In this document: positions 42,001 through 49,906 of the stretch, piece after piece
Position numbering within the stretch: position 1 is the first letter of the stretch
Layout: every line of letters starts with the position of its first letter
Notes under the pieces: generated by a model
Seen by the model: only the letters and a program-made list of their open reading frames with translations
What the model was told of the DNA's origin: nothing
The model's database searches: none
From: Clostridium sp.
GTDB taxonomy: Bacteria; Bacillota; Clostridia; Clostridiales; Clostridiaceae
NCBI RefSeq assembly: GCF_021443865.1
Contig: NZ_JABUTB010000001.1
Coordinates: 14,726-67,706 of the forward strand
Direction of reading: 5' to 3'
Length of the DNA stretch: 52,981 nucleotides
Translations under genes and position numbers: made by a program

Positions 42001-44128
42001 TTATCAAAACTTTATACTCTACGTTAGCAGTTTCCTGAGGGTTTATTGCAGATGGTAAATTAAAACCTGTAAATGGATTTAAATTAGGATAACTTACCCC
42101 ATTAATTTTTACACTACCACTTACAAAGGTAGCTCCTGGTATTGCTGCTTCTAAAATTGCCACATTATTTGCAGGGATATTGCCCATATTTGTTAATCTT
42201 AAAGTATAAGTTACTGTATCTCCTACACTTGGATAATTATTGTTATTACATCTTTCCCCAATAATATCAATAAATTGAACTGTTATACTAACAGAATTAC
42301 TAGCTATAGTTTTTGTTCTTAAATAGTCTACTTGATTATACATATATCCAAAAGTAACAAAAGCTATATTATTTACTTTTGTCGATGAAGGAATTGAATT
42401 TACCTTAGCTTGAAAAACTATTTCGTTTATAGCTCCCACTGCCATATTCGGCAAATTAAATCCAGCTACTGGGTTATAATCAGAATATTGCACTCCATTT
42501 ACCAAAACTGTTTCTGGTACAAATGAAGAATTTACATCTAGTTTATCTTGGAAGAATATATTTTGAGCTATTTCTGTACCTACATTTTGTATATCAATTG
42601 TATAAGTTACTGTATCCCCTACAGCTAAAGCTGTTTTAGATGCTACTTTAGTAAGCTTAACCCTACCTTCTTGAACAATTAATGCTATTGTATTTGTAGT
42701 TCCATTATTAGTAATGATATCTATTCCTGATGGGAATTGATAACTATAATTTACATTTTGATATAAAGTTCCACCTGAAGGAACAGAATCAATTCTAGCA
42801 TTAAATAAAACAGTGGTAACTCCTCTTGCACTAATAGTTCCAACATTTATTCCATTAATAATATTGGCACTTTGATTAGATACTCCATTTATAGTAACTG
42901 ATCCTGGTATAAAAGAAGATGATGAATTTAATACTGCAGATACTATTACATTATTGGCATCTTCATCTCCATCATTTCTTATTTTTATTGCATAAACTTG
43001 TGGTTCTCCAACTTCTACATTATATTCAGAGTCATTATCTATATCATAAGCTTCTAAGGTCGCTATTATATTTGGTGCCTTTGCAGAAACTTGAGAACCT
43101 ACTACCACTAGCTGAATACCATCTCCAGTTCCAGCAGTAGTTAATTGCCCTGCAACTAAAGTTTGATTAGTTACTAAAGTATTAGATATATTTACATTTG
43201 TAATATCCCATTTATTTCTTGCTCCTATCTTTTGAATAGGAACAAATCCATCATTATTATTAACTCCATTAGTACCATTAATATTCAATAATCCATTACT
43301 ATTATTAAGGGGATCTGCTACATTTATAGCTGCTGAGAAAAAGCTATTTCCTGGATTGTTTGGAGCTGTACCTGGGTTAGGATTTGGTGTATAGACTGGA
43401 TTACCCACATTACTTAATTGTGCAAAAGAAGGTCCAATAGAAAATACTTCATTTCCATTTAGAGGAGTACCATTTGCAGCTACTATAGTTATACTTCCAT
43501 TTAAGAAATTAGGATCTGAACTTGTGGTAAATCCAGAAATTGTTGCTTGAAGTGGAGCATTAGCTGTAGCCCCAATAACTCCTGAGCTATAAATTACCTT
43601 TTGTGGTCTTAACAAATTATTTCTATATATTACAGTTAAAGACCATCCAGCTCTTGAATTACTTAAACCAGTGGCTGGAATACTTATTGGTACATTAGAT
43701 ACAGTATAATTTCCTGCCATCGCATCTTTTACATAGTTAGTTACATTAGCTGACCTATACCTATCTATGCTTCCAGAAGCTCCTACATAGGTGTCTGTAT
43801 TATCTGGAGTAATTTGATAACTTCCTTTAGAAGTAGTTAGTGTTATTGGATTATCTTGAATACTTCTAAGATCTAAAGTTCCAGTTACATTACTAAAAAC
43901 TGTGGAATACCAAAGAAGTTCTGCATAAAGTATCGTACTATTAGCTAAAATATTTAAATTAGCACTACTTCCTGCCTGTGTCCAATCTCTAGTTACTGTG
44001 CCATCTACTTTAATTAAATCAGAAGTATTTACAAAAGGTTCAGTACTACTACCACATACAACTAAACTATTTCCAGTTGATATCAATACTGCTTTATCAA
44101 CTGCTGAAAATCGTTGCATTATTGCCAT
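36053..44128 (-). CDS. Giant DUF11 repeat protein (2691 aa), no evident signal peptide or cell-wall anchor
   Basis: About 18 tandem DUF11-like repeats (K-[AS]-V-[DN]-K-x-YA-x-x-GD-x-x-x-YT ... FVxGSVxxNG ... SNTV); N-terminus MAIMQRFSAVDKAVLISTGNSLVV. Confidence 0.93.
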   Translation of the reverse strand: MAIMQRFSAVDKAVLISTGNSLVVCGSSTEPFVNTSDLIKVDGTVTRDWTQAGSSANLNILANSTILYAELLWYSTVFSNVTGTLDLRSIQDNPITLTTSKGSYQITPDNTDTYVGASGSIDRYRSANVTNYVKDAMAGNYTVSNVPISIPATGLSNSRAGWSLTVIYRNNLLRPQKVIYSSGVIGATANAPLQATISGFTTSSDPNFLNGSITIVAANGTPLNGNEVFSIGPSFAQLSNVGNPVYTPNPNPGTAPNNPGNSFFSAAINVADPLNNSNGLLNINGTNGVNNNDGFVPIQKIGARNKWDITNVNISNTLVTNQTLVAGQLTTAGTGDGIQLVVVGSQVSAKAPNIIATLEAYDIDNDSEYNVEVGEPQVYAIKIRNDGDEDANNVIVSAVLNSSSSFIPGSVTINGVSNQSANIINGINVGTISARGVTTVLFNARIDSVPSGGTLYQNVNYSYQFPSGIDIITNNGTTNTIALIVQEGRVKLTKVASKTALAVGDTVTYTIDIQNVGTEIAQNIFFQDKLDVNSSFVPETVLVNGVQYSDYNPVAGFNLPNMAVGAINEIVFQAKVNSIPSSTKVNNIAFVTFGYMYNQVDYLRTKTIASNSVSITVQFIDIIGERCNNNNYPSVGDTVTYTLRLTNMGNIPANNVAILEAAIPGATFVSGSVKINGVSYPNLNPFTGFNLPSAINPQETANVEYKVLINSINPGTSILNTAQVPFRYQIIPGGTVIDSEQTSNTVETVANFVCINAVKSVNTSYAEIGNTLYYKVEVTNGGNINATDTVFLDSLQSYISFVPGTVAINGVLYPNYDPTIGFSLGTICPDDAIDVTFQAIVNSRPQGNIVYNNASIVYQFKPDPNRGKLTNTVLTNTVQTTINEAKYTVIKSVDKTYAQVNDFLVYTTTIQNLGNVNLTNIKFADYIGTVLEFYEGTVYINGINYPNYNPSNQFEVPDMHPGDTTTVVFGVKILDFTPVGYIPNMSEVTVTFKQSPDSPVITRTVYSNDVRTYIPVAKIDLIKSVDKSYAGVGDILTYSFTATNNGNSTAINTLFTDILQSEISLVSGSVIVNGVSKPNYDPQVGFTLGNMNTGQVVTIEFKVKVNSLPNPNTVNDSAIVSYSYYVNPADQPITRTSNSNTVTTIINSYSANLTKAVNRAYATIGDTLNYTITVNNTGTVTLSNVNFKDIIPSGATFVNGSVVIDGVSKPTYNPNTGFLMNDVLPGGYSVVVFNATVTSVPTPPQINNTANITFKYQLSPTSSYIDGTLTSNTVTTNITTVNVTNTKSVNKAYATINDTLTYTSVIANTGNVNIENTNFIDNLRSEISFVPGSVKIDGVTFGSYDPTVGFTLGTINPSSTKTVTFDVVVTTLPQDNVITNSSILNYQYKLDPTKPYINGTATSNTVTTVINYGDLTITKASDRSSVRLSNVITYNFVVTNTGNTILQNLLFKDIIQAESSFNAGSVFINGVNRSNYNPNTGFPLDNINIGGRTTISFTVTANSIPANNQLLNSSDINYSYYVDPQGQPINKTKTSNTTTVYVYDTIVSANKIVDKAIAKLGDTLNFIVTLKNDGNVPTQHGFFKDILDSNISFVSNSVYVNGAQKTGFNPSTGFNIDDILAGTTTTITFAATIISRPANNIIYNFATYNYDYLSGTETISATINTNTTQTYVAFGELTITKSVDKAYATVGDTLAYSVLIRNTGSVNATNLIFKDLIQSSASFITGSVVVDGVSEPSFNPNTGFNLSDLPPYTSHIVIFNVKVDSLPQSGEINNSSDVTFTYKLTDSDQPVTRTTTSNTVTTLIKIATLTATKAVDKAYATIGDTLNYTVTINNSGNANAFNVFFQDIIQANASFIAGSVKINGVTYDNYNPNTGFVLADIIGFGSITVTFAVRVQSLPVDHTIYNFATISYKYYIDPSNSPIARSVQSNTVQTVINVGSLQVNKAVSKSYATINDVITYTVTIFNAGNTLAKNVNFRDVIPFGLTFVTGSVKVNNISYPALDPYASFTLGNIISGDTVIVTFDALVTSLPNPSLVSNTANITFSYKIDPNGADITVIVNSNTVTTQINVGSLNLVKSVNKAYATMGDIITYTVVVSNNGNVIADNVVFTDNLQQDILFNLGSVKVNGITYPNYDPNVGFNIGNIDTLNSVTVVFTATVINNPTSRAALNYAIGTFSYKVDPSGQYYEKSIQSNTVSTILVRPALSARKIVDKAYATILDELNYSVQVKNDGTTTISRLFFTDFLSNGAAFKSGTVKVDGLSYPSYDPISGFNLPDLVSGNTSLVEFKAIINTLPTPPQITNYAISNGVYYVDPQGSSYPISATSNTVTTNVNVGTLSNVKTVDKMYAKVNDIVSYTSTITNTGNVNATNIFFTDILAAGLIYAIGTVSINGIIYPSLDPVTGFQLSDLAPNQTVVVSFNAKVTSLPTPSYISNTSNVQFSYKVDPNGNIITKDQPSNTVITNIVLGKITAVKVVDKPIATIGDDLVYTITLTNNGNVIDNNVVFQDVPSTGAVFKANSVKVNNISQPTFDPTVGFNLGSIGIGNVVTVQFTATVVSVPPTNQVTNKAFITFDYLVDPKQPPYTDTTYSNTVTTNIALGKLTVTKEANKKFATIGEEITYTIVIQNTGNINATNVIFIDPIPHNTIFVNGSVTINGVAYPNYNPAVGFDLNTMTPGQIITVVYRVQIINLC
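36100..42700 (-). repeat. Tandem coding repeats, about 396 bp (132 aa) period
   Basis: Marker corresponding to YAT/FAT/IAT at about 36291, 36687, 37083, 37479, etc. Confidence 0.85.
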
Positions 44129-44289
44129 ATTTTTTATCTTCCTTTCAAATTTACATAATTTAATAAAAATTTATTATGAAAACCTATTATTAATATATTA
44201 AAGATGAAATTCATTTGTTCCTATGATAGACCTTTACTACAAAATTTAACTTTTATGCATGTCATAAGACTATAAACCTGAATATAATA

Positions 44290-44361
44290 AAGTACATCTA
44301 TGTAATTTTACTTATTACGCATTTCTCTCTAATTAATAGTAAAATCAATAGATGTACTTAA
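44290..44361. other. Long intergenic inverted repeat
   Basis: AAGTACATCTAT...ATTTTACT // AGTAAAAT...ATAGATGTACTT, between divergent genes. Confidence 0.6.
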
Positions 44362-44463
44362 AATAAAAAAACTAAATGTTATAATTCCTCATTTCAATTG
44401 GAATTATGAAGGCAATTTATACAATCTATAAATTGTATAAAAATATAAGGAGTGAAAATAATT

Positions 44464-47400
44464 ATGGCCTCTAATATACTCAAATTGAGTATTGATAACA
44501 CTCAAAATATACCCATTATAATAGGAAATACCTCTTCCTTTGATGTAAATATATCTAATTTAAGCTCCACACAAAGATTATATAATTTAGGTATTAAACT
44601 TAATTTGCCTGATGGATTAATACTAAGTTCAGCTAGTATTCCCCAGACTTCAAGTATAACTAATGCTGATAATAGTACAACTTACTCTTGGGTTAATATA
44701 AAGGATTTAGCTCCCCTTGAAGTAAATTATAAATTTAGCATCACTTTAAGATGTAACACTAAATTTAAAAATGGAACCACAATTCCCTTTGGATATAATT
44801 TTTCTAATATAACTCTTTCAGTTCAAGTAGATACTATGCCTAGAGGAATTTATGATGTAGGTAATGAGGTAATTATAGAAAATGTAAATATGAGCTATAT
44901 AGCAACTAGATTTTCAGGTACTATTACAACATCTGGGAAGGTATTGAAGGGTGCTGGCTACTCTACCTTATTAGCAGATTATACTCAAGTAAATACAGCT
45001 ACCTGTAAATTTAATAATAATTCAAATGTTTCCTCTTTAGTAAATATAAGAATACTACTAGATGATGGTATTAGATTTATAGGAAATGTTACAACTTCAG
45101 GCACAGATGCATCAAAATTCACAAATCCAACTATAAGTAAGGTTAGTATTAATGGAAAGATTTACACTGAGCTTTTCTATGGAAATATTAATCTTTCAAT
45201 TAGTAGTAACACTACAGTTATATTTAGTTATGCCATTTGGAATAACTACAATGATAATCAAGGCAATAATATTAGTCATGGTACTAAGCTTAATATGTCT
45301 GTTAATCTGGATTCTGCTGACCCACTTGTAACTGCTAATTCTTATTACAGTTTTACCCTAACGGCAATGGATTTAATAATAACTACCTCTATAAGTAGGT
45401 CTACAGTAGATGTGCAAACCAATGTAACCTACACCTATATTTATAAAGTTGGACAATACTATAATATTCAAAATATTGTTGTACATTATCTTCTCCCAGA
45501 TGGAATATACTACATTTCTAGTTCTCCTGCCCCTTCCTCTGTAGTAGATAATCCTACTTTAAAAGGCTTTTATCTTGTATATAATTTCCCTCTTGCCACT
45601 ACAAATTCTAGTAGAACAGTTACTATTAGTGCAAGAGTTGATAGCTTTTATAGATATAAACTTGATGATTCAGGGCTAAATATGCCAGTAGTTGCTGGTG
45701 ATTCCTTTATAGCTAATACTGATATATTAGGAACCTTAGTATCAACTCTAAATAATGTAACTGATATCAGTAATGTTTCCTCTTCTATAGCTATAGCTAC
45801 TATAAATAAACAATTTATAAAGGGATATTACAAAGATGGAACCCCTAAAAATATTAACACTCTAGCACCTGGGGATTTAGCAGAATACACTTTAACTTAT
45901 AATGCATCTAATTTAAAAGCTATTCAAAAACAAATTTATATAGATGATTTTTTTCCATTATCAGTAGATCCTATAAATAACTTGAATTATTTATATACAG
46001 GCATTAACCCATTAACTCCACCTCAATTAATAAGTCCTCATGGTGTGGATTTTTATTATGGAGATGTACTTGGACTTTCACTATTTACTATTAATTTTAA
46101 AGCACCTATTGCCTTTCTTGGCTCCTCTACAGAAAATGCTAACTTAATGAAATTAAAAGGAATAAATACTGATAAATACAGTTATAGTGGTCGTTCTCAA
46201 GTTAATTTTAATATAGGAACTCCAAATTTAACCCTAACTAAATCTGTGTCTGGACCTAACAAAAATGCTATACAATCTAATGAAGTCTATAGCTATACAG
46301 TTACTATAAGTAATTCAAATAACTTAAATACAGAAACAGATGCCTTTGATTTTACAGTAAATGATACCTTATCAGCTCTATTTACAGTTAATGAAAATAG
46401 CATAAGGGTAAGTGGTAGTGGTAGTTTTAATACACCTATACTTCAAGGAAATAATATATCTTTTTATATAAAGAAATTAGCTCCTGGAAATTCTTTAACC
46501 CTTTCCTATGATGTGAAAATAACTTCAGTACTTTCCCCTGGGGTAAATATAACTACTACAGCAACTAATACAAATCCTTATTCACAAGTTTACAATCCCA
46601 ATAGTACTAACTTTCAATATAGTAATTTAAACAAAAGTGCCTCTATAACTATATCTTCTTTGGCTATTACCCTTACTAAAACTAACTTCCCTGATATATT
46701 TAAAGTTGGTTCATTAATAACCTATAGCCTTACAGCAACTATTACTAAAGGTACTATTGCCTATGGCTTATTTCTTAGAGATAACTTGCCAAGTGGTGGC
46801 CAAATATATGTAGGACCTAGTTATAGAAATAATAGAGAAATAACCCCTACAGTATCTTCAAATGTAGTTACCTTTCCACAAGAAGGTACCGTTGATGCAA
46901 GAGTAAATGAACAAAGTATAAATTATATATTCACAGCTAGAATTAGCAATGCAAATAAAAGTTTAAATGCAACTACCTCCACTCAAAGTAATACTCTTCA
47001 ATGTATATACACACAAGTACCAGGAGGAAGTTCTATAACTATAAGTAAAAGCTTAACTGTAACCATAAATCATCCAAACCTATTAATGAATTTAAGTGTA
47101 ACAGATATAACTACTTCAGTAATTTACACTCAAACTGCAAATATAAGCACAAACTCAATATTACAATTTAAACTAAACTTCCAAAATAATAGTGCAATTA
47201 AACTTCTTAATGGTACTATAGAAATTCCTATAGATAGTAACTTCTTATTTTATAAAATAGACTCTACAATTTTATGTACTGCCATCTATAATTCATCCTT
47301 AAACAAAATTATTATAACTATCCCACAGTTATCAGCCTCTCAATCAGGATATATATTATTTACAGTAGTGCCTAAGGCAAACTTAAAATCAGGAGTAAAT

Positions 47401-47895
47401 ATAACCACCCAAGGAACTGCAACTTCTTATTACAATGATATTTCAACTACTAAAGTTTATAGTGGAGAAAAAAGCAATATAATAACCTGCCTACTACAAC
47501 CTGGAGTCTCATTAAAACCTAATCCTTTATACGCAATAAATGAATCTACTTCCTTTATAGTTACCCCTCCTGGTAATACAGCTAATATCCTTAATTACTT
47601 CAAAAATACTGGAGGTGGCTACGATAACTTTAGCTTAATAATACAAAAGGTAGCAATTCCTTACTCCATTTATATTGATGACATTAAAATAGAAGATGTG
47701 CCTGCTAATACTCTTTATAATAAAACACTCTCACAAATGACTAATTTAGCTCCTAATACTGAAAAAGTAATAAAGCTTGTAACTACAATTCCTGTTAGCT
47801 CACCATTAGGAACTAGATACGATTTTATAGTTACTGCAAAATCAAACACTAGCCCTTATCCTGAAAGAACTGTTACTAATATAGATCCTTACTGA
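44464..47895 (+). CDS. DUF11/isopeptide-forming-domain-like surface protein, 1143 aa, no evident signal peptide
   Basis: LTLTKSVSGPNKNAIQSNEVYSYTVTISN, ITLTKTNFPDIFKVGSLITYSLTATI; ATG 44464 with AAGGAG RBS. Confidence 0.8.
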   Translation: MASNILKLSIDNTQNIPIIIGNTSSFDVNISNLSSTQRLYNLGIKLNLPDGLILSSASIPQTSSITNADNSTTYSWVNIKDLAPLEVNYKFSITLRCNTKFKNGTTIPFGYNFSNITLSVQVDTMPRGIYDVGNEVIIENVNMSYIATRFSGTITTSGKVLKGAGYSTLLADYTQVNTATCKFNNNSNVSSLVNIRILLDDGIRFIGNVTTSGTDASKFTNPTISKVSINGKIYTELFYGNINLSISSNTTVIFSYAIWNNYNDNQGNNISHGTKLNMSVNLDSADPLVTANSYYSFTLTAMDLIITTSISRSTVDVQTNVTYTYIYKVGQYYNIQNIVVHYLLPDGIYYISSSPAPSSVVDNPTLKGFYLVYNFPLATTNSSRTVTISARVDSFYRYKLDDSGLNMPVVAGDSFIANTDILGTLVSTLNNVTDISNVSSSIAIATINKQFIKGYYKDGTPKNINTLAPGDLAEYTLTYNASNLKAIQKQIYIDDFFPLSVDPINNLNYLYTGINPLTPPQLISPHGVDFYYGDVLGLSLFTINFKAPIAFLGSSTENANLMKLKGINTDKYSYSGRSQVNFNIGTPNLTLTKSVSGPNKNAIQSNEVYSYTVTISNSNNLNTETDAFDFTVNDTLSALFTVNENSIRVSGSGSFNTPILQGNNISFYIKKLAPGNSLTLSYDVKITSVLSPGVNITTTATNTNPYSQVYNPNSTNFQYSNLNKSASITISSLAITLTKTNFPDIFKVGSLITYSLTATITKGTIAYGLFLRDNLPSGGQIYVGPSYRNNREITPTVSSNVVTFPQEGTVDARVNEQSINYIFTARISNANKSLNATTSTQSNTLQCIYTQVPGGSSITISKSLTVTINHPNLLMNLSVTDITTSVIYTQTANISTNSILQFKLNFQNNSAIKLLNGTIEIPIDSNFLFYKIDSTILCTAIYNSSLNKIIITIPQLSASQSGYILFTVVPKANLKSGVNITTQGTATSYYNDISTTKVYSGEKSNIITCLLQPGVSLKPNPLYAINESTSFIVTPPGNTANILNYFKNTGGGYDNFSLIIQKVAIPYSIYIDDIKIEDVPANTLYNKTLSQMTNLAPNTEKVIKLVTTIPVSSPLGTRYDFIVTAKSNTSPYPERTVTNIDPY

Positions 47896-48141
47896 TAATG
47901 CATAATGCGTAATGCACAATGCATAATTAGGGTGAAAACTCATTCTGAGTTTTTTGAAATGAAAAAATGAAATAGTCAATGAAGAGCCTCTTTACTGAAG
48001 CAAAATTGGCATGAAAAAAATGAAAGAATTAAGGAATAAATTCATAATTCAGCTTGTCAGAATTATTTCCGCAATTGTGCATTACGCATTATCAATTATG
48101 CATTAATTAAAGTGCATTACTCATTATCAATTGTGCATTGC
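47893..48141. mobile_element. MITE-like imperfect inverted-repeat element
   Basis: 19-bp perfect inverted repeat ATAATGCGTAATGCACAAT (47902-47920) and complement (48074-48092); extra degenerate copies at right edge; no ORF. Confidence 0.65.
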
Positions 48142-48166
48142 TTAACGTTTGTTATAAAATAATTTA

Positions 48167-48206
48167 AGCCACTAATTATATTTTTATCTCTATAATCAGT
48201 GGCTTA
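48167..48206 (-). terminator. Terminator overlapping stop codon of 48204-49064
   Basis: TAAGCCACTAATTATA / TATAATCAGTGGCTTA, one G-T. Confidence 0.75.
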
Positions 48207-49064
48207 ACAAAATATAAAAAAGGAGTTGTATATAGCTATTGTATTTCTATTAATTAACTTTGTGCATATAGATTCTGTTTTTATTTTTATATATACTTTA
48301 TTTAAATAGGATATCCCTATAGGTACTAACATGCATATGGAAAAGCCTTCTGTATCTTCTATAATATATTTCTTACCATTACATTTACAAAAGAGAAAAC
48401 AATTTATTTTCCCCATAATTAAAAGTCCACATTTTCCTTTTATATAACAATTTATTAGTTTAACTCCTGTTATTTTAGGAAAGCAATGAACTTTTGTTAT
48501 ACAATCTATTTCACTAGATAAGTTTATGGTGTTCCTTTGTAGGACTTCTTTAAATAAATTATCTTGGTATTTTGTTTTTACTGTATTACTTTCTTTATGT
48601 CTTCTAATTGGATCTTCTTCAATATTATAAATATAGTCGTATTCTATATTTGAAGTATTTTTTATATATGGATATTTTGGTTTTAATATTATAACCTTAA
48701 AGGTTATTTTTATTTTTTCTTTAATATTTAGTTTTGTTATATAAAATCCCTTTTCTGGAGTTACACATCTCTTCTTTATATTATTTATGGTTAGTGAATT
48801 TTCAAGAAAGCATGTCCCTTGAGGTATATCATCTTGGACGAATATATTATTCACTCTTTCATCACTTATATTAACAATCTCAATAGTGTATTTTAATAAA
48901 TCAAAAGAGCCTGCTTTTTCTTTATCTACAAATTTAGTTATCTTTATTTTCTCATTAATTATTTGAGTAGATACCATATTACTTAAGACTGTTTTAGTTA
49001 TTACTGGGCTTAAAGATGATAATTTATATTTATAGTCTACTCTACACATATTTAATACAAACAT
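48204..49064 (-). CDS. DUF11-domain protein with Cys-containing C-terminal region
   Basis: KITKFVDKEKAGSFDLLKYTIEIVNISDERVNNIFVQDDIPQGTCFLENSLTINN (single DUF11 unit); ends FFIFC. Confidence 0.7.
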   Translation of the reverse strand: MFVLNMCRVDYKYKLSSLSPVITKTVLSNMVSTQIINEKIKITKFVDKEKAGSFDLLKYTIEIVNISDERVNNIFVQDDIPQGTCFLENSLTINNIKKRCVTPEKGFYITKLNIKEKIKITFKVIILKPKYPYIKNTSNIEYDYIYNIEEDPIRRHKESNTVKTKYQDNLFKEVLQRNTINLSSEIDCITKVHCFPKITGVKLINCYIKGKCGLLIMGKINCFLFCKCNGKKYIIEDTEGFSICMLVPIGISYLNKVYIKIKTESICTKLINRNTIAIYNSFFIFC

Positions 49065-49080
49065 TTTATCACCTTATTTC

Positions 49081-49608
49081 CTAGGAAATATTACAATATT
49101 CGTCCACATACTGCAATATTGGTGTTATACTAACTATTATTTTGTCATCTTCTAAATATGCTAAAGTAAAATCTTCTATAAGATATCTTAAATTCATTAC
49201 TTCTCTAATACATATATCCTTTGGAATTATTATAGATGTACTAAAAGACATGGTTATACTTTGAAGTTTATATTTATCTTTATTGCAATAACTATAGGAA
49301 CAAATTAAAGTAAAGGCTATTTCACCTATAATTATTAGCTTATTCCCAGTATGGTGCTTCCCTTCTAATGTAGTTCCTTCTATGGTATCTATTAGCTTAA
49401 CATAATTTATATTTATTATTGGCCTAGTTCCTTCTACCTTAATTAAATTTAATCTTTCCTTAAATATAAGACATTTATTTCTATAATATCTCTTTACATA
49501 AATATGTTCTTTACAATCTATAGTTTTATAAATATTAAACATCTTGAAAAACTCTAATTTATTTAATAGCAAATCATCACAGGTTATTTTCTTTAAGTTA
49601 ACCTTCAT
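49081..49608 (-). CDS. DUF3794/SPOCS-like protein
   Basis: TTLEGKHHTGNKLIIIGEIAFTLICSY...LQSITMSFSTSIIIPKD. Confidence 0.65.
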   Translation of the reverse strand: MKVNLKKITCDDLLLNKLEFFKMFNIYKTIDCKEHIYVKRYYRNKCLIFKERLNLIKVEGTRPIININYVKLIDTIEGTTLEGKHHTGNKLIIIGEIAFTLICSYSYCNKDKYKLQSITMSFSTSIIIPKDICIREVMNLRYLIEDFTLAYLEDDKIIVSITPILQYVDEYCNIS

Positions 49609-49781
49609 CTTGGATTATTCTCCTTATTAAGAATTCGTCCTTATATATTATGCTTAATTAAGATTTCTGCACCTTAACCAATATTTTAAAAATGTAATCT
49701 CTAGTCTGTAATTTATATGTTTAAATAAATTACAGTAAATAAATTACAGTAAATAATTTAAGTATCTTTAAATTAGTATAA

Positions 49782-49815
49782 AAATAAACTAAGAAAATTT
49801 ATTCTTAGTTTATTT
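49782..49815 (-). terminator. Terminator downstream of PfkB kinase
   Basis: AAATAAACTAAGAA-AATTTA-TTCTTAGTTTATTT. Confidence 0.7.
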
Positions 49816-49906
49816 TTTAATTTATTCTATAAAATTAATAATACTTCCTTTAAATGTTTTTTAATGTACTCTTGAATTCTAGCATCATAGTTTTCTTTTA
49901 ACATAT

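Noticed and set aside
36100-42700. CRISPR-like periodicity
   Set aside because: 396-bp period is coding DUF11 repeats, not short repeats with unique spacers.
41147-43140. Plus-strand ORFs inside the DUF11 giant
   Set aside because: Antisense frames of the repeat array; low-complexity translation.
47893-48141. Full insertion sequence
   Set aside because: No transposase ORF in or near the element; only MITE-like ends.
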